A stretch of DNA of 64,000 nucleotides from Lagopus muta. Lineage: Eukaryota > Chordata > Aves > Galliformes > Phasianidae. This document shows positions 14,201 to 27,600 of this stretch, piece after piece. How positions within the stretch are numbered: the first letter of the stretch is position 1; each line of letters begins with the position of its first letter. The stretch spans positions 12,939,077 through 13,003,076 of the forward strand of contig NC_064438.1 in the NCBI RefSeq assembly GCF_023343835.1. Direction: 5' to 3'. The position numbers and the translations under genes were made by a program. The notes beneath the pieces were generated by a model. That model was not told the origin of the DNA, made no database searches, and worked only from the letters and a program-made list of their open reading frames with translations.

Positions 14201-15608
14201 TTTTTTGTCACTTGGTTTTAGTAGTTCCTTTTGTCCAAGAAGAAAAAGAGTTGGTGCAAGCACTTGTTTTCTCCTATTCAGCCTTGTAGCCTCTAGGTTT
14301 CTGCACGCTGCCAGCAGTGCCCTGTGGATACAGAAAGTGTCCTGCAAGGAGAAGCAGTGCTTCTTGTCCGTTCAGCTGGACTGCATGAATCATCTCAGAG
14401 GACTGCAGGGTGCTTTTCCAGGCTGCTGCGCTACAAGGCCTGAAGATTTCAAAACAGAGATGTGTGTTCAGCTTTGGTTTTGAGAAGTCACAGCATTACA
14501 CATCCTTTATTAGGTTTTTTTCAAAACCTTTCAAGAAGGAAGGAACTTTGGAACCCAGCTGTGTTTAGCAGATTTTGCAAAGAATTTCCTTCTTGAAATT
14601 GTCAGTCATGGCTGTAGACACATGTATCAAAGAAAAAAACCTAAATGATGCCACATGCCAAATGATCCTCATTTGCTGAAGTGATGTAGGGGAATGGAAA
14701 CTCAAACCAATTATCAGAGCAAGGAGAGCAGCTGCTCCAGAAAAGAACAGGAACCTGAGCTAATGCAAGTACTCTAGTAGAACAGATAACTGCTTTTGGC
14801 CTTTGAGGAACTGCCATGTTCAAGGGATCACTCTTCTCCCATTGCTCCTGGATGGAGCCAAGGCTGGCTAGGCAACCCAAACCCGAGCAGTTCAGGTGCT
14901 GAAAGAGGGGTGATATGAGATGTCTTCCTTGTTCTTGCTGCCAGTGTGAGCGACCTGACTGGGACTGACTTTGTCCTTCAGAGAAGGGAACCTTTTCTAG
15001 ATGGGATGTCTTTTCTGTCTGTTGTTTTTCTCACTGAGAACTGTTAGCTTTGGATGAAAGGCTATCATTCTAAGTCCTCTGCATTTCTGTTTTGCTTCCT
15101 TTATATGGATCATATTGGGCTGCCATTCCCCTCTGAGGGAACCTTCTGCATCCTTCTCTGATCCAAGCACCTCGCATACAAAAAGAATATGTCTTGAGTC
15201 AACCATTCAGAATTAGAAAATGTGAAAAGTAAAGTCTGTGAAGCCTTCATGCAGACTACCGTGGATGTGGATGACCATTCAATTATTGTGACCACATGCT
15301 TTTTTCTCCTTCTGCATTTCCTGAAGGAGGGAGTTGACACCTCATGTAAGCAATTAGGCAATCCAGATGATAGATTTTTCATGCAATATTCACAATAAAG
15401 ATGAATGTTACTCAATAGCAAGATCACTCAAATGTAAAATATTTCATGTAGGCCTGTAGCAATGAAACAGGTTTATCTTGTGCACAGTCCCCGAAACTTA
15501 GAGGGTATGATTTTACAGCATTGTACTGTAAAATTAATTGTAAAATTAACACACTGTTGACTTGCAGAGAATTTAACCTTTTTATGTGCAGAGGAAATCC
15601 TATGTCTT

Positions 15609-15659
<51 letters not shown>

Positions 15660-18600
15660 CATGTGTTTGTTTAGATTCACAGCACCACCTGATGGCTGAA
15701 ATCTTAGCTTGGGTTTTCTGTGCATTGCTTGAATTCGCTTTCTGTTGGAAGTGAATACAAGGGCAGGCTCTGACACAGTTTCCATGTGCTGTGGGGCAGA
15801 AGTAATACTGAATGCTAACGCATGGTTCATTCTTATAATGACTGTTCCTCTAAAGCTTTGTGTCACTGCATTGGAATATTAAATTAAACAATTTAATTAT
15901 TATTATTTTTTAATTTAAACTCTTTGAATTCGGCTTCCAAAATGGTTCAAGTTACTCATAACCACTTCCTGGGATTCATCTAAAATAATATAAAACTTAA
16001 GCATGTCATGTAATGGTTTCTTGTGGCAATGTGGTGGACACTCATAGCATGTGTTGGTACCAGTGAATGCCTATAGCAGTGGCAGTGCAGGGTGGCCAGC
16101 TGTGCCTCCAACTTCAGGGAGGGTTGGGCTGCAGGGCACAGTATGGGAGATGGCCAGGTGCTGGCTTGGAGGAGACTTGGGGCATTCTTGTCACCCCTGT
16201 TAGAAAGCATAAACATAGCCAGTGCCTTGTCGTGATTGTCACAAGAGAATGTCTGTGCAGGAGTGCTACAGAGAGCTGAGGAGCTGATCTCCCTTACTGC
16301 TCTTTATCAAAGCATCTATCTCTACAAGCCCGTTGGACATAAAAATATCTTGACATTTGCGGTGTTTCCAAATGATGCAGTCATCACTCTGCATGGACAG
16401 GAAAAGAAAAGTTAAGGAGAGAGGAAAGTCAAAGAAGATGAGCACAAGTAGCAGTGTACTCACTTGTATGGAGTAACCTGAAACAAGTTTCCATCTTGAT
16501 GGGTTAGCAGGGGTGTGTAGAAGAGAGTAAATTTGTTCTCAGCACAGCCATTAACTCTAATGGGTTATGCATGCAAATCTTTCACATGGCAAGAGAAGAA
16601 TAAATCTCTGTATGTAAAGCCTTCATGCAAGAATATTTTTAAAATACAAAATAGTGTGAAATCAATTCCAACAGCCTTCAACATTCCTAACCTTTAGTTT
16701 CCATTATGTATGGTTTTATTATTAAATCGTAAGCTGATACAGAAGGAATTTAGGGGTTGAAATTTGAATGAATGGCTGAGCTCTGTGGTGTTTGGGGCTC
16801 AGTATTCAAATGGAATTCTGCAAAATTCTGGAGTTTTTACTCTCTTTTTGGTTTATAGCTTTGTACCAAAGTAAGCTCTAAAAGCTACTCAAATTTTAAA
16901 CATTTCCTTATATACATGAGCTATTTTTTTTTAAAGCTCTCATTGATCTTGTAGAGCCAAATTTCAGTCACATTGAAGTTGATAGGAATTCTGCCCAAGA
17001 GATCAGCTGGATCCCAGTGAGATTAATGCATATGCGTGATGCTTAGTGTGTGGTGGAATCAAATGTAATGGAAACATTTCCCAAATGGAACCTCCAGGTG
17101 GATACAGTCCAGGAGCAACCAGTTTGTAGCAGCTGCTGTTGCTAGAGCAAAAATCCCTTTGTTTTCCTCCCTGCCTCTCAAGAACACTTCTAATTATTGC
17201 AAAATGTATTTTGAGGAGTGTAATCAAGAGCTGTGTTTTACATGCTAGAAATTAGAGGATAACTCCCTAGATACCTCAGTTCTTAAATGTTCAGCCAATT
17301 TGCAGGTGCCCTGGCTACATTAAAGAAGCAGGCTGTTTTCAGGTGCGTTCAAGAATACAAAGGCTCCAGCACTGTGATGTTTAGCACTACCACACTGCTT
17401 TGTGAATTTGTGTGGATCATCGGAAAAGGATCCAGGGTTCAGTTTGGGTTCCTGTCTGTGGTTTCTGTGCAGGCCTTAAGAAAATCCAGTAAGGCTAGAC
17501 ATAGTTTATCTCATCTTTGCACCAAACTTACAGTTTCTTGTATTTGTAAAGTAGGCCCTTCAGTTACAGATATTTTAGAGCATGGTAAGAAAAGCTGACA
17601 CTTCATCCTGATTGTCTGAGGGACTGGGAAAAATAAACAGCCTGACAAGCAATTTCCCCCACTGTTAATCACTCTGGCAGTATTGATCTTCCTGGTTCTT
17701 CTTTGGAGTGTTTGCTGTTAGAACATTACACCCAGTGTGCAACCTGCAAGTCGACTTCTAGTTCAGTGCTTACACACTGGGGAGGAGGACAAGATAGCCA
17801 GAGGATAAAGGAGATGAAAAATGTAACATAGGTTATTGTACACAGTGAATTCCTGAGTTATAATAAGCTTTGCTCCCAGGTAAGAAGCTTTTGAAGCAAT
17901 GTATGAGTGTCTTAATTACTCTCCTGTCCTTAATTACTCTTCTGTCCTTAATGGAACATGGGGAATGGTTTTAAACTAAGACAGGGGAGGTTTAGGTTAG
18001 ATATTAGGAGGAAGTTTCTCACACAGAAGGTGGTGAGGCACTGGAACAGGTTGCCCAAGGAGGCTGTGGATGCCCCATCCTTGGAGGCATTCAAGGCCAG
18101 GCTGGATGTGGCTCTGGGCAGCCTGGTGTGCTGGTTGGTGACCCTGCACACAGCAGGAGGTTGGAACTAGATGAGCATTGTGGTCCTTTTCAACCCAGGC
18201 CACTCTACGATTCTACGATTCTATGATTCTGTGATTCAACAATGTCCCTTATTTTCACAGGCCGATGCTGGCTGGATGCTCTGGAACTTGCCCTGCGTTG
18301 CTCCAGCCTCTTCCGGCTCAGTGCCTCCAAGCAGGGAAAGGATGGAGAAATGAATGGCTCAAGTGATTCTGCACATGCAGGGCTCAACAACATCTTGCAC
18401 ACAAGCACCATCTCGGACCAGGAGTTCTTCCAGTAAGATGGGGCTCTCACTTCTTAATGCACAGAGAGAAAAGTGTTGGGTGGGTCATGCTTGGGCATCC
18501 TGTCAACTTCAGTGTTACGTAACCAGAGCCCATTAAGAGGACCCAGATAAAAAAATAGCCTGTATATTCTTCTGCTGCATCCATCAGAAATCTGTGGGTT

Positions 18601-21600
18601 TGGAGAATATGGAATCTGTTGTCACCTGGTGCTTGGGAGGAACCTCAGTTGAGTTCATGTATACAGTAAGCAATTTTCTACTGTATCCTTCTTGAATCAA
18701 AATGCTGTTTAAAGGTAGTTCCATGAAAATGGCTTGCTTGAGTAAAGAGTGCAGTGTAGTCACTGAAGTAGACCTGTGGTTAGGCAGACACAATCATTTA
18801 CACTGTCTGTTGGTTGACTAGCACATATGGCTCTGAGTCTGATCTGTTTTTTAATAATGTGTTTATCTTTGCTAATAGTACTATGTCAGCAGTGTGCACA
18901 CACTGCATCCTTAGTTTTATAATTACTTCTTCTCTCTCTACAGGGGTTTTGAGTGGTTTCCTATTTCTTCCATTATGCCTCAGATACATTTTTACATAAG
19001 GGAAAAAATGTGCCCTATTCATGTTCCTAGTAATGCTGCAGCATTTTGGAAAAACTGACTTCAAAGCATTTAAAAGAAGAAAGGGCTTTATCTGTTGCTT
19101 TTAGATAAATAGGCAAGCTCAAAAATAACCCTGGTAAAGATATTTGGCCCTTGGAGTGGAACTGGGAGATGTAGTGTCTATTTCTAGTTTTGCTGATAGG
19201 AATTTAACTTTTAGGGCTCAAACCATGAACCATTGATCAGACAGTTTTTAGGGTAGCAACGCTTGCCGTTTTGCATGGATGATGTCTCACAGAGTGGAAT
19301 CTCACCTTTGGGTGATTTTCTTCTGCACTGTTACAAGTGTAACAACAGCAGGGATCTGAGTCTTCTGCAGACTGTAAGAGGTATCACTGGTCCCATGGGA
19401 CCTAAGCTAAATGGCAGCGTTCTGGTCTGGTCTTTACTTTGAAAGACTCTGGTATTCCCAGTGTGCATTCTCCAGACCTGCTCTTTGTTGTTGGTTTTGT
19501 TGTTGTTTTTTAAGCTAAAACTTGAATACAAGCTTTTCTGAGGAGCAATGTGGGAAGAGAAGGAAATCAGATGTATTGCTGTGGTGCCTGTGTTGCCCTA
19601 GTAGGTGAGCAAATACTGCTGTTTTTCTCAGGCATCTTCTGTAATACCCCACTTTCTAATTTTTTTCTATGTAAGAAAGAGGCTTTCAGAACTGTGCTTG
19701 CTGTGAATGCAGTGGACTTTTTTCAGCTGATGCTTGAGTGTATAGAAGTATTAATAGTAAAAGGCAGCCTACAGCACTGAGAACTTACAGTCAGACCCAT
19801 GGCTTCTGAAAATGCAGAAGATAGAGTTAAAACTGCACTGAAATATTTCTTCTCTAACATACGATACATAAATGACATTTAAATGGTGCCTCTGCTTCAC
19901 CACTCAGTTATCCGACAGTAAAAGCCCTCTGAATGGGACTGAGGCTCTGCACACATGGCAGGGTTTTGCGCAGAACAGGGTACCCACAATTGGAACCAGA
20001 TTTTTCTGACAAACTCAGATTTTAGCTAAGTCTAGTTCAATCTGGAAGTTTGGCATCTGATTGTCTGGACAATTCACTCTCCTTTCTGACTTTTACCGCT
20101 GGCTTTAATGTGTACCCAGACTTTCTGCAGTGCTTAAAGCCCAGAGGAATGACTTTCTGTTGTCCCTGGTGGAATAAAGAACATTTAACTGAGGGTGAAA
20201 ATAAAACTAAAACTGTGGAAATGCTGAACAAGGGATTTTTAGTTTGCCACTGACAGTGGTTTCGTCACAGGGATTCAATCATTCTAATTAAACGCCTTCC
20301 CTACAGGGAGCCGTACCAATTAAACTGGCACGCTGTTGTTAAGGGGGGCAGTTAATTACATTTAACTCCATCTTCAAATTAGCCAAACTACTCTGTCAAG
20401 GAAACAAAAAGGAAAAAAAGGGAGATGATGGATATTATAGAGAGAACAAAACCCAAGAAAACTGGCAAAGGCGAATTCTCACTTGAGCCAAAGCTGCATT
20501 TGTCTACTGGCTGCTTTGCTTCTTTTCCTGCTGGGAGAGAAGTCAAGATTATATGGTGATTTTGAAATCTATGTCCTTAGTAGCATGAAAGGAAAAGAAC
20601 TATGCAAGTTGTGCCTGTGAATCAAAAACTAAAGTACTGGGCAAATCTGAGATTTTTAGACAAGAAGCCTTTAGGGCATCAGACGCTCTTCATATGAAGC
20701 TGTGTTTCTTGCTGCTTCCGTGTCCCCCAGTCCAAGGAATCTGGCTTGTTTCCTTGTTTGATGAGAGCCAAATTTATCTTTTTGCTTTGTGTAGATGAGC
20801 AGCATTAAACCCAAAGAAGTGCGGGTCACTGACTGAAGTTTCCAGGAGCTCTACTGGAAAGTAAAGCACTGACATATGGCAGATCCAGTATGCTGAAACA
20901 ATGTATTAGCTGTGAAAGATGCCGAGTCATTCATGCTCATGAGTAAAATGGAAATCTGCTCTTGACTTTTGGTATATTCATTCCTTTCTAGCATTTCAAA
21001 CCGGGTCCAAATCCCATTGGAAGCCTCTGAGAAATCTTAACATTGGTTTTAGTTCAAGCTCATGGGTGGAATTTTGTTTTTCTCATATTGTACATATTTA
21101 CTGATAACTCTGTTCGAAGGAGTAGAAGATCTGGCTTCACTTCAGCATCTCAAATTTGTTCCTCAGAACATCTGTTTTCCCTTTGGTTTCCTGGAGCAGC
21201 TCCTTGGCTCTGGGATATTAAGTCTTGCCTTGTCTGTGGCTGGTGAATAATCCAGCACAATGAAGTGTGATTTCATATCAGTTTAATCTCCCCTCAGATT
21301 AAATCTGGAATCTTTTAAAGAAGTATTTCTGCAAAAGAATTGCGGTGGGAAGAAAGTGTAGAGGAAATGTGAGGCAGATGAAACTTAAAAACATATGCTC
21401 TCCTTACTAATATGAAATAGAAACATGCTGCTTCTGAGCCATGACCCATAAGCTTTATAATAAACTTTTTCAAGCATACGTACTCCGTGGAGAAAACTTT
21501 GACTGGGTGAGGGAGCGTAGCAACCATAAACGTATTTAACTGATAATTGAAAAATGAAGGAATAAATTAGGTTTTGAAGGTCCACAACTAATACTTGCCC

Positions 21601-24600
21601 TACCATCAGAAAGTATCAGTGCCAGGGAATCATGGGATAATTGCTCTGACAGATCTTACCTTTCTTCCTCTTTGTTATGTTAAACTCATGCACACGCTGT
21701 ACTCCAGACTTTCATTGTATTTGGTTATCAGTCGTTACACTTGAAGGTCACTATCTATAACAAAGAAGTGAGACCCTGGCATTAGAGCATTTAGACAGAT
21801 ATGTAATGTCTAAAAGCAACTTATTAGGGCTGGAGTATAGGGGTCATTGACTTTCTGGTCTATGATTGTAGGTTTATTTTAAAGTGAAGCTAAAAATTGA
21901 AAACATAGTAGTTTTTATATTATACACATGGAGACATATACACAGATACATATGCAAATGGAGTTAAGAGATTTTCTGAAGGCACAGAAAGCTGTAGATG
22001 ACACTTTCAAAAGAACTCAGCCTGTTGGGCTCCTCTGGAAACTGAGCTGTGAGTATCACAGTGTGGCTTGGTTTGTGCAATAAAAATCACATGCTGAGAT
22101 CATCTGAAAAGCTGATGACAATTTTCTGTGTCCTGACTCTTCTTTTTTTAAATTATTTTTTGAAAACCTGTCTCTAAATAGCGATGTCTATTTATCTTAA
22201 AATAATCAGCAATTAAATTAGAAAAACAAACAAAAATGCTTGCCCACAAGAGAACCAGGAGGGTGGAACAAGGGATGAGAACTTTCAGCATTAATCTATA
22301 ACCAAAATTGGAACGTGCCCAAAGAGACAGAGCTCTCGTGTGGTGAGGAGAGAAAGCTTGCTTTGAGAAGGAGGTGGGCTTCAGGAGGTAACAAAGCTCT
22401 TCAAGATCCAGGGCCTGTTTTGATCCTCTGAAACCCCTTGTAAATGCTGAAATTCTTCTCTTATTGTTCCATCTGAGAACAATTTTGCATGAAGACTTGG
22501 ATAAGAAAGAATCTGCAATCTGGACTAGGCCATGGAATAGCTATGTGTGTGAAGATGTGTCTGAATAGGGAAAGCAAAATGCCATGCTAAGTACCCCTTG
22601 GAGAGACAGGCATTAAGTGAATTCTTTTCAGGGTCTAACCTCTATCTAGTCATGTTTGTTACCTGTTGCAGGAACTGCATCTGCTTTTTCAAATGGAGAT
22701 GCTACATGAGAGAGAATTTTTAGCCCTTTCCTTATCCTATAAGGCCTGTACACTGAGCATGAGGCTTACTCCTTCCATGCTTTTTCTTGATGCTACTATA
22801 ATCCGTGTATTCTTGCTACGTGTAATTGCCAGTGTTTGCTTCTGAGTTCTTTCGTATAACATTATTTGGGGGCAGTGCATTTCCCAGGTTGACTTGTGTG
22901 TGATTTTGTGACAATCTTTCCTTCAAATGATTTTTAAATCAACCTTTTCTAATGTAGGGCTGATTCAGGACCACCATCTGCTGAAATAAAGTAGCAGTAA
23001 TATTGAAAAGAAAATGTATTTCATAATTTCATATTTTTCCCATATGATATCTTTCTCTGATTTGTTTCCGTACAAGAAAGAATGTCTCCTGATTCACGCT
23101 TCAGTTCTGCAGTCAGCAGTGTACAGTTGTTAGTGGGTGCTCTGTATCCCTTCTGTATGTGGGCTCCTGCACAGAGTGGGTGGCAATTTGCATAAGGCCA
23201 ACACAGTGGAACTCCGTGGCAGATTTTTCAAAGTGCCATTTGGAGAGAGATTTTTGGTTGGAAATGTCTCCCTGTTTCTGTGATAAAACCCTGCTATTCA
23301 GAAAAGCCACATGTTGGGCTCTCCTGGGCTGCAAACTCTGTTTTGAGTCCCGGGAGATGTTTTCACCTATCTAAAAGGCCTGAAGTATGCTGGCTCTGTA
23401 GATGATATTGAAGTGAATAATGAACTGTGTGTTTCAGTTTGAACGATTCAGCCCTGGAGAACCACCACCAGTTGGAAAATGATGCTTTTTCGGACAAGTC
23501 TGAGAGAGACAACGTGGAAGAATCGGAGAATGAAACACAGGAGAACAGCCGGAAGACAAATGAAAGCGAGAGCGATCAGTCAGAGATCCATGGAGAGGTT
23601 TCTCCAGAAAGGAAAGGGACAACTTACGTTGAACAGATCTATGAAGAATTTGGGGAGGTAAAGGGGAAGTCACCACTGCCTGATCCTTTAATGTATCTCT
23701 GTTAATAGTATTTGTTATCCAGCCTTCTAGATGCATGGCAGTTAAGAATCAGCTTTGTGAGTTCCAGTGTTTTACAGACAAAGCAATGTACAGCTTTCTG
23801 CTGAATTATGTTGAATTATCATGTGCTCTAATAATTATGCATTATGAGCAGCTTCACTGCTGAGCTTTGGCATGTCTCCAGCATCAACAATTGCTGTAAC
23901 CAGTTATTGCAGTGAAGAGCCGCCTAGCATTGGCACAGTGCTTTATGGAGCCAGCAGGAGGGGGAAATATTATTCTGGGCATGTGTCCTGGCCAATTAGG
24001 AGCTCAGTCCTTGCATGGCACAAAGTATGATATTTTTCTTTTCTTTATTATGCATGAAACATCCTTTCTGCGTGTCCTAATGGAGCATAATGGATTCCTA
24101 AGCGACCATTTCTCATAGGAAAGCCATTTCTCATGTCTGTTAACAGCAGAAGGTTCCATATAAGAGCCTTTGTCACTGACATCTCTAAGAAAGTCAGCAA
24201 GAGAACAACTGAAGGAAGTCAGTGTGCTATGGGGTGTTATGGGGTATGAATCAGTGCATTCAGGCAGCAGAGGAGCCCTTCTCCAGCACCAGGAGTGCTT
24301 GGAGCACTCCCTTGCCTATGTCTGTGCTTCAAAGAAAGTTGCTTTCCTAGAAAGCTGTTTCTTTCCCCTGTGTGTTAGCTGGGGTTACAAGTGTTGTGGG
24401 TGAGGTGCAAGCCACCGCTATAGAAACTGTACTTGGAAACAGAATTACTGACCAGAAACACCAATAAAACCCATCTCCCCTTCTGTGCATCTCCCATCAG
24501 ACTCCACCCAGACATGCAGCAGGAATTCCCAGGTAGCCTGGCCATTAGATACATTGTTGGGTTCCCCCCGTTTGCCAGGAGATGGGGCTATGTCCCCGGA

Positions 24601-27600
24601 GAAATGCGGATCAGGCAGGCTTTTTAGCGGTGACAGCAACATAAAGAAAAGTAAATTGGGTGCTGTGATGCTGTTTGCTGTCAGCAGTGGGCTCAGATGT
24701 ATCAAGTGAATGACATTAATTGGCTTCTTAATCTGACTCTGCCTCTGTCTCTCTGAGTACAGCTCAGGTTTGGAGGAGCACAGCACATACTATCACTGTT
24801 AAATTTGCATCATGGCTATGAAAGCTCATTTGAAAGATGTGCATGTATGTATGTACATCTGTATGCATTGGAAAGGCATGTGCTTGTGCATCTGTGTGGG
24901 CATATGCACCAGTCCGGCCCTGTTTGCAGTAAGAGTTTGCAGACAAGTGTCAGATTGCAAAAGTTGGCCTAGAATATAAAAAAGACACCTCTTCAGTCAG
25001 TAGATCACTATAAAAGTTTTAGTTCTAGCTAGTTTTAAAAGGGGTTATTGAGGGTGAGGTACTTGAGGGAAAAACAAACTAGAAATGTCCTGAGGTTATT
25101 CTCATGCTTCGGTCCCTCCTTTTGCTTTCCTTTCTCCCCTTCTGCACTGATTTGCTCTGTACAGCAATTTCAACTGGGCATTGGTTTATGTTACCAATAC
25201 ACGCACACTTGAAACCTGGATAAATAATAACAGTTCAGGCAGACCCATGCTTATTATACACTCTAGAAGACGCTGTGGTACTGTGTTCTTTAATGGTCTC
25301 CACACATTGGAGGTTCAAGCTGTTATTGCATCAGACTGTCACAAAAAGAATGGTACAAGAAAGGAAAAGCAATGAAATGAGAAGAGCTGTGTTGTTCCCC
25401 ACCCTGAAACTCCCCGCAGCCTACAAGTTGTTTTGGTGTATTTGTGCATGATGAGTAAAAGGGCTGATACGTAGCCAAAAAAGATGGTGCTGGGGATGCT
25501 CATGGTGAAAATGAGTATTTAGTAATATACACCATCTGCATTCCCATTGGGATACATTATGAGTTTTTTCCTGAACCAGAGTGTGTTCCAGAAATGGAGA
25601 TTTGCCCTTTTTCTCATAGGAATCTCTTGCCTAAAACCAGTAGAATTCCTAATTACAAGTATTCTCTTTTTCACTGTTAAATTCTGATGGCTAGGGTGGA
25701 TGTTAGACAATAGTCTAGATAATCAACAACTGCATTAAAATGATATTGATCTCTCAAAGTTTAATTTTCTTTCACCACTGCCTTAAAAGGCCCGTTCCCT
25801 CACGTTTTAACTAACAGAATCATAAAATCATAGAATCATTAAGGTAGGAAAAGGCTGCTAAGATCATCTAGTCCATCAGCCTATCACCACCATGCCCACT
25901 GAACATGTTCCTCAGCGTCACCTCTTGTAAATCCATGATGAGCTACAGAGTTATAATTAAGTTATTACTGAAACCACAATGCAATCCTCAATGCTTTTTT
26001 TTCCCATTACCTGTGCTTGTGCTATGTAGGGGACTAAGCAGCACTGAGGGAGATGTAGGCTGTGCACACAACCTGTCATTGGTGTCTTTGCTATTCCTAT
26101 CCTACTAGTAGTTTGTCCTGTTTTGAACTTGAGGGCTGCTTCAGTCTTCTGTTAAGTACTCACCTATCTCCTATTTTTTTCTGCACATATAACAGAGTAT
26201 ATCTTACAGTCCCTCATTTGCTGAGAATGGGACTAACAGGAGCTTCTTTATGCACTCCATGGCCTCAGTGATGCTGTCACACTGTTGGACACATCCACAC
26301 CTCTGAAGGGTGTGGAGTCCCCTTAGTTAATGGTGGCTCAGATTGGTCCATCACATAACAAAGTCCCAAGGTGTGTGGAGGCAGCTGCTCAGAACTGAGC
26401 ACAGCAAATGTGTTGTCCTCTCCTTGGGCCAGCTTATACAGAGCCTTGGGGCTCTCTGTACCACTCCTTTTAGTGTTTTGGGAATTCACTTCACCCAGAG
26501 CTGATGTGGTTTTTTTGCTGTGCTCAACATTCACCCTTCCACCAGAACAAGTATGCCTGCATGAGCCTGAACCATCCAAGTAAATGCACCTGCAGGAATT
26601 GATTTTCCTGTTTCTGCTCTGAGCTTTCCATTTTTCTATGTAGACAGGTGAATCATCTCAAACAGAAACTGTCTCGGAGGAGAACAAGAACCTGATGTGG
26701 ATCCTGTTGAAGCAGCTGCGGCCTGGCATGGATCTGTCTCGGGTGGTGCTGCCCACCTTCATCCTGGAGCCACGCTCATTCCTGAACAAGCTCTCTGATT
26801 ACTATTACCATGCTGACCTGCTTTCCCAGTAAGCAGTGCAAGCCTGCCTGGTGTGGGCACATCACTTGTCTGTGTGAAAATGTGTTAGTTTGACGCTGGC
26901 TGGGGTGTGCTTGTGCGGTGAGAAGGACTCAAATAACACGCTGGAATTCAATGTCATTCAACTCAGGCTCTGGCTGCTTTTCAGTGGGACTTCTGCCCAT
27001 GAAAGGCAAGGAATCAGATCAATTCCAGACAAAGCTGCTTTTGCACAGCACATCCTTTCCACACCTTCCTAGGGAATTTAGCTCGTTGCTTTGAGCATCT
27101 CACAACAGATCTGTGCCACCTTTTGGTGTACTCACATACAGAGCAAACAGCAGAACTGTCAAGCATTTCTGTCCCCAAAAGCAGCACAATTTTGTTGGTT
27201 GATAAATAAGAAGCATCTTTTAACATGACTGAGCGCAGAGACCTGCTGGGAGCACAGGAGTAGAAAATAGTAAATGTTATTTTTGCAGATAGAACTGTTT
27301 TTCTCAATGAGATATGCTTTATGGATTTCAAACCAGTGTGTGCAGTATTCAAACAGTAACACTAGTTACTTCTGCTTATTCCAATGCCTCTGAATAATTT
27401 TAGGACCATGGTGTTTTCAAACTTTGTTTCTGGTATTGGTCACATCCGAAGTTAAGGAAATGGTCCTCCTCAGGAGATCTGGAAAAAATTAAGAGGTTTG
27501 AAGGTTTTCTTTAATAAATATGTTTGAGGTACAGCTGCTCTTTCTAAGTGGATTTTGTAGTAACTTAACCTTGTAGATTTTGAAATCTGACTAAATGGTC

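Larger units (their letters stand above)
10194..18260 (+). other. OSBPL5: OSBPL5 intron, 8.1 kb (largest in window)
   Basis: It contains an AAAT run, a TG microsatellite, an 18-bp tandem repeat and, at its extreme 3' end, a CR1 copy that nearly reaches the next exon. A 129-codon open frame at 13177-13566 resembles nothing I know and is treated as chance. Confidence 0.75.

Noticed and set aside
15521..15866. Open frames with repeated Val-Cys or Thr-His
   Set aside because: They are simply translations of the TG microsatellite.
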